A DNA stretch of 64,000 nucleotides from contig JAIOKI010000011.1 of NCBI GenBank assembly GCA_028335825.1, positions 64,501 through 128,500 on the forward strand, written 5' to 3'. Shown piece by piece: positions 21,897-31,745 of the stretch (position 1 is the stretch's first letter; every line of letters starts with the position of its first letter). The notes beneath the pieces are model-generated. The model was not told where the DNA came from. It did not search any database and saw only the letters and a list, made by a program, of their open reading frames with translations. The position numbers and the translations under genes were made by a program. Origin of the DNA: Nosema muscidifuracis (taxonomy: Eukaryota > Microsporidia > Nosematidae).

Positions 21897-22367
21897 ATGG
21901 CAGATCTAATAGATAAAAATATTACTTCAGATAATAATAATTTTAATATGTCAGAAAGTGAGATTCAAGAACTAATAGAACATGCTAAAGATGTAAGAAC
22001 ACGAGCATATTGTCCGTATAGTAATTTTGCAGTTGGTGCTGCTGTAAAAACAATATCTGGTGAAATATTTACAGGATGTAATGTAGAAAATTCTTCATTT
22101 TCTTCATCTATCTGTGCTGAACGTACCGCTATAGCTAAAGCAGTCAGTGAAGGACATAGAAATATTGTAGCATGTGCTGTTGTTGCACATAATGAAAATT
22201 CTTATGTATATCCATGTGGTGCATGTAGACAAGTTTTAGCCGAATTTACTGATATTGAAAATGATATGAAATTGTATCTAGCTAACCCTTCAAGTTCTCA
22301 TAAAATATTTTGTACGTCAGTTAAACAGATCATTCCTTTTTTATTTAAAATAAATACTAATAAATAA
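21897..22367 (+). CDS. Cytidine deaminase
   Basis: A 156-residue pyrimidine-salvage enzyme that deaminates cytidine and deoxycytidine to uridine and deoxyuridine. The start follows CCCCCTATG. Substrate-side motifs are YCPYSNFAVGAA (38-49) and GCNVENSSFSSSICAERTAI. The zinc ligands are C73, C107 and C110 in CAE and PCGACRQ, and E75 is the catalytic glutamate. Length and motif order match the small tetrameric CDA family, so the enzyme should be active. It lies between two paralogous cysteine-rich membrane protein genes, with no obvious functional link. For a parasite that depends on host nucleotides it fits the salvage route. Confidence 0.95.
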   Translation: MADLIDKNITSDNNNFNMSESEIQELIEHAKDVRTRAYCPYSNFAVGAAVKTISGEIFTGCNVENSSFSSSICAERTAIAKAVSEGHRNIVACAVVAHNENSYVYPCGACRQVLAEFTDIENDMKLYLANPSSSHKIFCTSVKQIIPFLFKINTNK

Positions 22368-22399
22368 ATGTAGGAAACAACTTTTGTTTTTTAATCTAT

Positions 22400-22620
22400 T
22401 ATAAAAAGTGATAGTGAATCGAAGTATCGTTTTTTAGATGAGTTTAGTATTGTATTTTAATTTATAAATATAAGAAGAGGATATCTTTTATATTAGACAT
22501 GAAAAGACGTGATAACTAAGTATCATAAAGCCTATATTATTGAAGCGTATAAACAATTTAGAGTGCAGAAATTTATTTTAGATACCTTAAAACCTTATTC
22601 TAGACGTTGACTTCAACCTT
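22400..22620 (+). mobile_element. LINE relic F (extreme C terminus, decayed)
   Basis: The frame with DVITKYHKAYIIEAYKQFRV and then FILDTLKPYSRR follows VVTKYHQKYIRELEILPFLE and IVLKKTLESISLDRR of the intact LINE. Before it, in a neighbouring frame, KYKKRISFILDMKR follows KSRTRIVPYVMKW. Only the last 60 or so residues of the ORF are represented. Confidence 0.7.
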
Positions 22621-23320
22621 AAATATAAAAATCAAACATATAGAGTTAAATGCTAGAAGTAAAATTTGGATTTAAAGGCTTCTTTCTTATTGTTTTGTTT
22701 TAATAAAATTAGGATTATTTAAAGACGATTAAATTGAATATTCTCTAATTTCTAATTTTATAAGTTTTCAATTTAAAGAGGAAGAAGAATAGAAAATAAA
22801 TTTAGATTATTATTTTAACACAACCAGTTTATAAATCTAAATCAAGATATAAAATAAGTTGTCATGTAGTGATATAGTTGAGTCATTTAATAATTGACTT
22901 AACAAAATATTCTCTGAATAATTTAATATACAAAGAAAAAATTTTAACGAAAGACTACTTATAAAGATGAAAAAAACTTAAATTCTAAACTCAAATAAAT
23001 ACAAAATATTTTATTATAATTTTTTAATTACTTAGAATATATTAAATCATTCATTGAATAAGTTTCTATATTATAATAAATATTCAACTATTGTTTTAGT
23101 AGAAAATACATTTAATTTGATCATTTGAAATTTATTAAAATGATTAATTTAATAAAATTAAATAAAAACAACTATTCTAATATTTTTTTCACTTTTGAGA
23201 TAAAAAACAAAAACTTTTATTTTTTCTATAGTAATTAATCATTCTAATTTAATAAACAATATATCATTTTAATTAAATAAACAATAAATCATTGTCTATA
23301 AAAAAAACATAAATTTAATA
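22621..23320. other. AT-rich spacer
   Basis: No gene or repeat recognised. The direct upstream region of the next gene contains two short near-copies of AATAAACAAT-AATCATT (around 23258-23294). Confidence 0.4.
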
Positions 23321-24409
23321 ATGATGAATCAAATTAACAAGAAATCTAACCAATCTAAAAGAATGGAAGAATTTAAAAATTGGAGAGAAGATACTGCATC
23401 ATCTTACAATATTGCTTGTAAATTATATCAAGATAATGGTTTTGTAGAAAGAGATACTGAAATGGATATCAAAATGATTCCAAAATGTTTAGTACAATTT
23501 ACCAAAGAAATGTGCGATTGTAATTTAGACTGTTTAGCTGAATCTTTTGATCTAAAAAGTTTGGATACCGAATGTTATATTTATGATATGAGAGACTTAT
23601 TTATATCTATGAAACATAAAGACTGTAGATATTTGAAAAAAAAAGTAATTAATGGTAATCTGGTGGAAATAGATGCAGATTTAACTGAATATGTAAGAGA
23701 TAAAATATACGAAAATATTATCAATCTATGTGATAGTAAGCCAAAGTCCTTAGAAAAATTGCAATGTAAGATGTTTGAACTTAAAGAAGGTTGTTTAGAA
23801 ATAAAAGAATGTTATAAGCATATTTTGAACAGAAGAATTAATAAAAATTGTAAGAATCCTTATTTTGTTGATGATATTATAGATATTTTAAAATTGACGG
23901 ATATTCCCATAAAAATTCAACAAAATTTGGACTTTGTACGTAGAAGAAGAAGTATTTCTGAAAAGACTAAGGATTTTAATCAAAGTAATTTAGAAGATTC
24001 TAATCAAGATGATTTATTAGAATTTAAGCTAGGAGATTTTAATCAAGAAAATTTATTGGAATACAATTTAGAAGATTCTAATCAAGATTATTTATTAGAA
24101 TTTAAGCTAGGAGATTTTAATCAAGAAAATTTAGAAACTTTTAATCGAAGTTACTTACAAGATTTTAATTATAAACAAGATAATGAAATTTTTACAAGAT
24201 CAAGCATCCAAGATGATAATTTAAGATCAGGGAGCTCCCTAGTAAACCCCTCTAATATCATTACTCTCTCTAGTCTCATAGGAGTTTTATTCGCTTTAAA
24301 CTATTTTAATAATTCCGAATCTAAATCGAAAAAAATGTCAGCGATAATTATAGGAGCTTCGATGAAAATGATTTTATTTTGTTGTACAACTATGAATGAC
24401 AGTATGTAA
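23321..24409 (+). CDS. Cysteine-rich membrane protein with 26-residue tandem repeat, paralogue of the gene at 18448
   Basis: A 362-residue protein of unknown family. Residues 15-210 share the cysteine framework of the gene at 18448: IPKCLVQFTKEMCDCNLDC, ECYIYD, DCRYLKKKV, LCDSK, CxxxECY. The second half is new. A 26-residue unit (LEDSNQDxLLEFKLGDFNQE...) occurs twice in near-identical DNA with a 78-base period (23993-24148), flanked by shorter DFNQ copies. A hydrophobic segment (about residues 308-325) and a second one at the C terminus may anchor it. There are two adjacent ATG codons at 23321 and 23324, and no CCC box decides between them. A cell-surface or secreted-pathway role is an inference from cysteines plus anchor. 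Confidence 0.72.
   Translation: MMNQINKKSNQSKRMEEFKNWREDTASSYNIACKLYQDNGFVERDTEMDIKMIPKCLVQFTKEMCDCNLDCLAESFDLKSLDTECYIYDMRDLFISMKHKDCRYLKKKVINGNLVEIDADLTEYVRDKIYENIINLCDSKPKSLEKLQCKMFELKEGCLEIKECYKHILNRRINKNCKNPYFVDDIIDILKLTDIPIKIQQNLDFVRRRRSISEKTKDFNQSNLEDSNQDDLLEFKLGDFNQENLLEYNLEDSNQDYLLEFKLGDFNQENLETFNRSYLQDFNYKQDNEIFTRSSIQDDNLRSGSSLVNPSNIITLSSLIGVLFALNYFNNSESKSKKMSAIIIGASMKMILFCCTTMNDSM
23993..24148 (+). repeat. Two-copy 78-bp in-frame tandem repeat
   Basis: Two nearly identical 78-bp units encode 26 residues each inside the cysteine-rich paralogue. Near identity at DNA level in a fast-drifting AT-rich genome points to a recent duplication or to gene conversion. Confidence 0.8.
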
Positions 24410-24441
24410 TAAATATTATTAATGTATAAAAAACATCTATT

Positions 24442-25076
24442 TTATTTGATTAATTGATTTTTAGATTGTAAATTTGCATATTGTAATTCATGCTTGTATA
24501 GAAAATCTTTGGTTAGTACATTATATCCTGTTATACCTTTTATAACAAACTTTGTATTTGAATCTTTAACGAAATAAATGAAGACTTCTTTTGTGTTTTC
24601 AAATAGAAATGCAGGAAAGCGTTTTAAATTACTTTTGGAGTTTATTGAACAATTTCCGTTAAATTGTTTGATATAAATTGCTGAATCTGTTATTTTATCT
24701 TTATTTATAATTTCAGAGTTTGAATCTCCTATAAATTCAATTGTAATTCCATTATACTTAGAAAACTTCATATCATTTACTGGTTCAAATGGCTTTTCGG
24801 AACTCAGCATACAGGCCCCTTTAAAGGATTTTATAGATACTGATGATTTTCCTTCATTTTCGTTATAAATTATCTCAGTTCTTGAACCTACACCAAAATC
24901 TAGTTTAAGCCATTCTACATACTCAAGATCAAATGAGAATTTTAATGACGATTCTTGGTCCACTTTATTGTAAATTCACTTTTAGGTTTGTTTATGAGTA
25001 GAGATGAAGTTCTATGAGCTGATTTACTAGTATAATAACAAGATATAAACAATAAAATCAAGTATTTGTAATACAT
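24442..25076 (-). CDS. Secreted protein of unknown function, frame change after the signal peptide (mini-intron or indel)
   Basis: The start is ATG at 25076, six bases below AACCCTTA, the standard start box. The first frame encodes MYYKYLILLFISCYYTSKSA, a convincing signal peptide, and continues about 20 residues before a stop. The main body (to 24442, about 170 residues) is in another frame that has no ATG of its own: its apparent first codon is GTG at 24963. Removing GTGAATTTACAATAAAG (24981-24965), which begins GT and ends AG, joins the two frames exactly and turns the junction codon into ATG-Asp-Gln. A one-base indel is the simpler alternative. The body has paired cysteine motifs (FKGAC, FNGNC) and short beta-strand-like runs. 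No family recognised. Confidence 0.65.
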
Positions 25077-25201
25077 TAAGGGTTAATTAAAAAGGCTTTT
25101 ATAAGTTTAATCAGTACACAATAACGTATGAGTACTACAACAAACATACAGAAATTACATATGAAAATATTTTAGTTTATATAAAGAAAGTTTTAAAATT
25201 C

Positions 25202-25408
25202 TACCATACACATTTATTATTTCAATTATAAATTATATAAGCAAATCATACATTAATTATATTATAATTCTACCATACACATTTATTATTTCAATTATAA
25301 ATCAGATAAGCAAATCATACATTAATTATATTATAATTATACCATACACATTTATTACGTCTATTATAAATTAGATAAGCAAATCAAACATTTATCTTAT
25401 TATAATTC
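25202..25408. repeat. Three-copy 69-bp tandem repeat
   Basis: Units beginning TACCATACACATTTATTA start at 25202, 25271 and 25340. The first two are almost identical and the third has drifted. It lies between the secreted gene and the reductase gene, just downstream of the reductase stop. Confidence 0.85.
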
Positions 25409-25467
25409 TTTTTCTAATGAACAAATAAGTTATATAGCTTCTTAAATTGAATTTTTATTTAGATAAT

Positions 25468-26220
25468 CTAAAATTTGTAAACAGATTCAGTATCATATCC
25501 TAAGTTTTTCAACAATCCACTTAATTCTCCTTGTGTATTATCAAAATTTTTAGATCCAGCCACAAATTCTAGATATTCTTTAGTACCACACACATATATA
25601 TAGTCAAAATGTGTAATTTCTTTAATTTCATGAACTCTTTTAATAATTTTCTCATCTAGTCTACCAAAAAAATAATTATTTTCATTAATGAGATGATAAG
25701 ATTTATCAAATGATGATGGAAACTCTGAATTACTTATTACGTGATAAATATTTATATTATCTTTAATAACATCTTTATTAATGATTATATCTGAAAAAGA
25801 TGAACTAGAGAAAATTATTGTAAATTTACTCTTGACACTTTCATTGTTTATAATTTGTAACATTGGAGATATTCCAGTTCCTCCAGCTATCATAAGTACA
25901 TTTTTATGAGTTTTGATGTATTCTTGTTTATAGTATGTATTAGAAATATAAAGAACATCACCTATAGATTTATTATAAATCATATTTGATATTCCTTTCC
26001 CATAATATGTTTTTACAATAAAAGACATCTCTCTATTATTATAAGAAATTGGTGTATATGGTTTTTTCATAGATTTAGAATCATTGTAAACATAAACGAA
26101 ATAAGAAACTTTTGGTATCTCTAAATCTTCATCTAATCTTATAGTAATCAAAATAGTGTTATGTGATATATTTTTGATACTAACTATACGAGAGGAGAAA
26201 ATTTTATTATCATCACACAT
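25468..26220 (-). CDS. NADH-cytochrome b5 reductase-like flavoprotein (soluble)
   Basis: A 250-residue member of the ferredoxin-NADP+ reductase/cytochrome b5 reductase family, which passes electrons from NADH through FAD to a one-electron acceptor. The start follows CACCCTATCAGATG. The FAD-binding motif KPYTPIS is near residue 53, followed by IVKTYYGKGISNMI. The nicotinamide-binding motif MIAGGTGISPM is near 110. The C-terminal VCGT...LKNLGYDTESVYKF matches the family's CGP..M..L..LGY...F end. No N-terminal membrane anchor is present, unlike Cbr1 or human CYB5R3. The acceptor could be cytochrome b5 or, as for yeast Cbr1, the iron protein Dph3, which is encoded at 35812. Confidence 0.85.
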   Translation of the reverse strand: MCDDNKIFSSRIVSIKNISHNTILITIRLDEDLEIPKVSYFVYVYNDSKSMKKPYTPISYNNREMSFIVKTYYGKGISNMIYNKSIGDVLYISNTYYKQEYIKTHKNVLMIAGGTGISPMLQIINNESVKSKFTIIFSSSSFSDIIINKDVIKDNINIYHVISNSEFPSSFDKSYHLINENNYFFGRLDEKIIKRVHEIKEITHFDYIYVCGTKEYLEFVAGSKNFDNTQGELSGLLKNLGYDTESVYKF

Positions 26221-26261
26221 CTGATAGGGTGAAATAAAAATATATTTTTATCAAATTATTT

Positions 26262-26395
26262 AAAAAATTTACAATATAAAAATATTGATAGATTTAATTT
26301 ATATTTATGTAGTTATTTATAATATAAATGTAAGTCTATTTAATTTATATTTATATAGTTATTTACAATATAAAAATAATGATAGATTTAATTTT
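26262..26395. repeat. 46-bp tandem repeat, about 2.5 copies
   Basis: The unit around GATTTAATTTATATTTAT-AGTTATTTA-AATATAAA recurs with a 46-bp period upstream of the reductase gene. Confidence 0.6.
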
Positions 26396-26407
26396 CACAT
26401 GTACAAT

Positions 26408-26599
26408 TTATAAGCTCATCGCAATCCTCACTAAGATGATTAGAAAGAAAATAAACTCAGAAAAGGTTTTATTAATTAGTTTAAAAAGGTAAGTTATCAT
26501 TATATCATTCATTACTGTGATATTGTCATTTAAAAAACTATTACTTATTGTACAAAAACAAATAATCCACAATATTAGTAGGAGTAGATCAAAAACCAT
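26408..26599 (-). CDS. Possible small membrane protein (63 aa)
   Basis: A short frame with two hydrophobic segments (residues 3-20 and 46-61). No CCC box precedes it. The arrangement (N-terminal helix, an Asn/Lys-containing loop with LINKTFSEF, C-terminal helix) distantly recalls cornichon/Erv14 cargo receptors, but no firm motif supports this. In AT-rich DNA such frames arise by chance, so it is listed with low confidence. Confidence 0.25.
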   Translation of the reverse strand: MVFDLLLLILWIICFCTISNSFLNDNITVMNDIMITYLFKLINKTFSEFIFFLIILVRIAMSL

Positions 26600-28354
26600 G
26601 ATAAGTCTTTTTTATTAGCATATCGATATTATAATTAATTTATTCTGACTAAAAATTTACTTTTCTTACTATTAATTTCATTTTTAAATATCAACTTAAG
26701 GAGTCATCATTTATACTTATAAACTTTCACAAGATTTTTGAAATATTGTTAATTATTTGTTTTTATAGTTTTACCTAATCTTTTGTTTTATTATTACTCA
26801 TTTAAATAAAAATTATATCATTCAAAACAAAAAGGTAATTATTCTGTCATTATGTATTCATACATTTGAAATATACATTACATCGAACAAATAAATACTG
26901 ACAGTCCACCCTAATGAATTTTTTCTTATACAACAGTGTGTTTAATATAAGAATTGTATTCTTCTAGTAAATGACATTGTACAACCTTAAATTAATATTT
27001 CATATAATTTTGATAAAGACACTACTTTTTATGTTACTAAATAAACTCAATAAATTATTCATCTTATTTAAAAAACAGAGATTTCTTGAAAGATCTTTAA
27101 ATAAAACTAAAAAACGACCTAATTAAAAATCAATATCTTTAGCTAGTTTTATTTATATAAATTGAAAAAATCACGATTTTTATTATGTTTTTGTCACTGT
27201 AAATGTATTGATGAAGAAATCATTATTTACTTAATTTCAGATTTATAGTTTTAAGTTAAGTAAAGCTTGATTTTTTATCTTAAGATTGATAGAAGTTTGC
27301 AATTTTATTTACATGTTTTAATTAAAAATTTATGTTTCATTTCTTTTTATGAAATTAAGGTTTAAGGATATATTTTTATACTAATTCATATATTTTTATA
27401 TTGTAGAAATAAAAATGTTACAATATAAAAAAATTAAAATTTGTAATTTCAAAATCTTTTTTAATTTGCAAATTTTATTTTTTTAAATTTTAAAATGATT
27501 TATACAAAAATCTCAATAATTTAAAATGATAATAGAAATATATTTAGATACTTATAATTTCATAAATCTTCCTTCTATATATATAAATACTTTATATATC
27601 TACGTTTAACAAGTTCTTTAATAATTTTTAAGAAAAGATTTTATTTTGTTTTATAATTTTTAGTGCTCTTCAAGCGGTTAAATTTTATATTTATACTGAG
27701 CTTCAAAAAATATAATAAGAAATTAACATCTTGAAATTCAGTTATTATCTTATTAAATACAATTTTTTATAAAATGTTAGAAAAATTAAATTTCATTATA
27801 ATTTATTTTCGTCATAAATGATATAAACAGATAATAAATGAGTTTATATGCTCATTTAATATTTATTTAATGTATTGAATTAAAATTAAATGTAGTTTTC
27901 TATTAATAATAATTGAAATCATAAATATGTTTTGTCACGAAATATTATATCACTGATAAATTTTAATTAAATTTTGTTTGTTTTGTGAACAAAATTTATA
28001 ATTAAATTCAAATAATATAGATTTTAATTTCTAATCTATACAAAATTAAATCATAACATTTTTTAGCTTGAGCCATATTTCAAATATTAAACTCATTTTA
28101 ATAAAACAAAATTAATATAGATAAATTAATAAACAAATAATTAAATGTTTATTATTACGTTTCATTTTTTGCTAAAATAAAATTATTAAGATAATTTACA
28201 AAAATGTAATACATTTCAAATTCTAAATTACACAAAATAAACTATCTAATTTTAAATTTTGTTTGTAACCAAAGATTTAAAAAATTACATAAAATATACA
28301 ACTGTAATTAAAATTAATTCTTACACTAATGAAACAACAAAGATCAGTTTATTT
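26600..28354. other. AT-rich spacer, no gene seen
   Basis: 1.75 kb with no coding frame of note. At 26908-26916 there is an isolated ACCCTAATG start context followed by only 17 codons (MNFFLYNSVF...). It may mark a lost gene. Confidence 0.45.
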
Positions 28355-28690
28355 TTAATTTAAATCTTTGCCGAATATTATTCTATATAAAGTACTCACT
28401 GGTATATCATTATTATCGTCTATAAAGCATTCGCCATCTGCATTAATATTTTTCATCTTGTGTCTTGCATTTTGAAACCAGATCTGAATACTTCTTTGTG
28501 GAATTTGTAAAAGAATAGCTAAATCTTGCTGTGTAATCGAAGATGGATAAGATGTCATCTTAAAAATTGTCTCTAAAACCTTTTTCTGTTTAATATTCTT
28601 CTTTAACTTTGTTTTTGTATCGTAATGTGTCTTTTTTCTATTTCCGAGTTTTAAAATGCCTACTAGTGCATCGAATTCTTTTTCTATCAT
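28355..28690 (-). CDS. Homeodomain transcription factor (111 aa)
   Basis: A short DNA-binding protein. The start follows GATCCCGTATG. The homeodomain covers about residues 25-85. Helix 3 reads SIQIWFQNARHKMK, with the invariant W-F-x-N-x-R core, and helix 1 contains KKVLETIFKMTSYPS. The C-terminal tail IPVSTLYRIIF has a counterpart in the second homeodomain protein at 42783. Microsporidia keep a small set of such genes, presumably regulating life-cycle genes; targets here are unknown. Its neighbour at 31746 is a helical-repeat gene, and the same pairing of families recurs at 42.8-47.6 kb. Confidence 0.9.
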   Translation of the reverse strand: MIEKEFDALVGILKLGNRKKTHYDTKTKLKKNIKQKKVLETIFKMTSYPSSITQQDLAILLQIPQRSIQIWFQNARHKMKNINADGECFIDDNNDIPVSTLYRIIFGKDLN

Positions 28691-30560
28691 ACGGGATCAA
28701 AAAAACAGAGGTAATTTAAATCAATTTTTTTTAATTAATCATAATAATTAATTCTAACATATTTCATAAATATCAATAAGATATTCAAAAGAACAATATT
28801 ATATACACAATTCTCAATTAAATTAATTTTAATATTGTGTGTTACATTATTAATTGGCTATATGTTATGAGTTTACGTAACGTAATGTTACTAAGTTTAG
28901 CCATTAGTCGTTTCAAATGATGTGATCCTAAACCTAGGATTTGATGTTTTTAATTGTTTTAAATCTTTTTAGAATTTATTTATAAAGAAAAAATATAGTA
29001 AACAGTGTTTTGAAATTCTATATTTTTAATTTGGAAGATTCTATAAATTGAGTCAGAATGAATAATATTAATAAAATTTTATTGGCATAAAATGAGTCAT
29101 AAAATATATAATTAGCAAAAAACATTATTAAATATTTAATCTAAACTACCTAAGATATAAAAAAATTTATTAGTCAATTTCAATTATTGATATCTATTAA
29201 AAATAATAGAATACATCTAAATTTGTAAACTTCTCTATGTTAACTTAAATTCATTTATTCTTTAACAGTGATTTCACGATATATTAATTACAAGATATCT
29301 ATCAAAAATTTACTAATTAACAAATGAAATTTTGTTCATAAATCATATCTTGATATTATATCAATTAAAATATAAATAATATTGTTATTAATAGATTAAA
29401 TATTAATCTATCAATTTAAATATAAACAACATTATTTTAAATTTCTATATAGATTTCATATTAAATATTAACAATATTGTTATTAAAAAATTATTATTGA
29501 TATTATATCAACTAAATATTTTTAACCTCCATAATAATTATGTAAATAAATTAAATATTGATACAATATCAATCTAAATATAAATAATATTCTTTATAAT
29601 TTTTAAAAGACTATAAGCGTAATAGTTATCAATTAAAATATAAAAAATATTCATATTAATTATGTAGATAGATAAGATAAAATATTATATCAATCCAGAT
29701 ATTTTTAACAACCATAATAATTATGTAAATAGATTAAATATTAATATTATATCAATCTAAATATTTATAAATTAAATAAATATGTTTTATTGCGTCATTC
29801 TGAACAATATTTTATTTATTTGAAAATAAAATTTTTTAATAAAAATAATTCCTTCTGCTTATATTTTACAAAATATTGAATATAAAAATTTCTTGTGATT
29901 AAATTTGCATATAATAAGTTAATACAGAATATTCATTGTATACCAACTAAATAAATTTAAATGTTTATAAAAAAATTTAAATCTTAAATACAAGATTACA
30001 ATTATCAACTAAAAAAATAATTTCATATTCTTTATGAACTTCAATGTGAAAATATTTGAATAAAATATAATAGATAAACATATTCCAATGCTCTTACCTT
30101 TTTTATTAAAATTAAATAAGTAAATTTGTTTGTTTACTTAGAAATATATTAATATTAACTATTTTGACATTTAATTAAGATAGATTACATAAAATTAATT
30201 AAAAAATATTTTTAATTTTCTTTTGAAACTAAACAATAATAATTTTGAAATATATTTTGTAACAATTTGTATCTAGTGCCATCGAAAAACAATTGGCTAG
30301 TTATTTTTTGTAAACAAGGAGTAATAGAAATGTTAGAAAATATTTTCAGGTAAAATGTATTTCATTTAATTTGAAATTTTAGTGAATTGTTTACAATAAT
30401 TATATTAAAATTTTCTTAGTATAATTTTTTATAATTTACATTTAATGTTATAAATCTATTAATTTTTTTATTTTTAATTATGATATATAAAAACATTAAA
30501 TATCAAATTATTTTTAATATAAAGATATAATTCTAATCTACTTTGATACTCGTTGCTAAG
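28691..30560. other. AT-rich spacer with degenerate repeats
   Basis: No gene. From about 29280 to 29770, variants of TAAATATTAATATTATATCAATCTAAATAT recur irregularly, a degenerate satellite-like patch. Confidence 0.5.
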
Positions 30561-30822
30561 ATCATGTATAAATATTTTACAATAAAACCATATTTAATTA
30601 TTTTCAAGTTAGGTAAACATTTATACAAAATATGAAGTTGATCATAAATTAATAAAATCATATTTAAATATTTTACAATAAAACCATATTTAATTATTTT
30701 CAAGTTAGGTAAACATTTTAATTACAAAATATGAAGTTGATCATAAAATAATAAAATCATATTTAATTATTTTCAAGTTAGGTAAACATTTATACAAAAT
30801 ATGAAGTTGATCATAAACTTCA
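30561..30822. repeat. Tandem repeat of 73-96 bp, about three copies
   Basis: CAAGTTAGGTAAACAT occurs at 30605, 30701 and 30774, each followed by ACAAAATATGAAGTTGATCATAAA. Unit length differs because one copy carries extra leading sequence (AATATTTTACAATAAAACCA). Confidence 0.8.
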
Positions 30823-31745
30823 TTTTTATTTAAAACATTATTAAACCTAAATAAAATATTATTAATTATTTTTATGTTTTGTATATGAAAATCTTTAGGA
30901 TAAAAAATAATAAATTAACCTTTTAAACTTATACTTCTAGGAAACTATTTATAAAGCGAAGTTGTATGAAAATACGACATATTATTTAAATTGTTTACCA
31001 ATTATTGAAATAATCACCCCCTTAAAATTATTTTAAAATAATAAAAGTTAAGTGTTATTTAATAAAGAGTAATTCATCTCATTAAAATTATTTCTATTAT
31101 AAAATAAAACATTTAAAAAATTAAATATTTCTATTTTGATAATAATTAAAGAAATCTTATTTGAGATTTTAATATTTTTTGATACATCTATCAAATTTTA
31201 TATATGAAATATTAAAATTAACCTTGAAATTCAAAACTTCTCTCATTAATAATTAATATTAAAATCTATAGTAAATTTTAATAAATTATTAACAAAATCA
31301 AACTTTTTATATATAACTAATTAAAAGTGATATATTAATTTTTTTATAAAAATTGTATATATAAAATAAATAAAAAACTCATTAATTTGTACAATATGAA
31401 ATTAGTAACAAAAATAATGAATTTTTAATTCATTAAAAATTCAATTTGTTGTATTTGTTATTTTATACAAAATAAGAAATATATAATTATAGAATAAATC
31501 CATATCATATTTTGTAATAGAGAATATTTTATCAAAAAAATTATGATATATATAAAATTTTTGAAATGAACTAACCTAAAATAAAAAAGGAATGAACAAG
31601 AAACTTGTTCATATTAATACAAACCTTGTAAATAAATAATATTCTAAAGATTTCTTCTAAATAAGAAATAATATATGACATTTATAAGAAAAAATATCAT
31701 TAATTAAGTGGGCATATTTCAAATATATTATCAATATTTTAATAA
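30823..31745. other. AT-rich spacer
   Basis: No gene or orderly repeat recognised. A CACCCCCTTAAAATT stretch at about 31014 resembles the start box but no ATG follows. Confidence 0.4.

Noticed and set aside
28920-28950. GATCCTAAACCTAGGATTTGA as part of a tRNA gene
   Set aside because: It has a short palindrome, but no T-loop consensus and no cloverleaf could be drawn.
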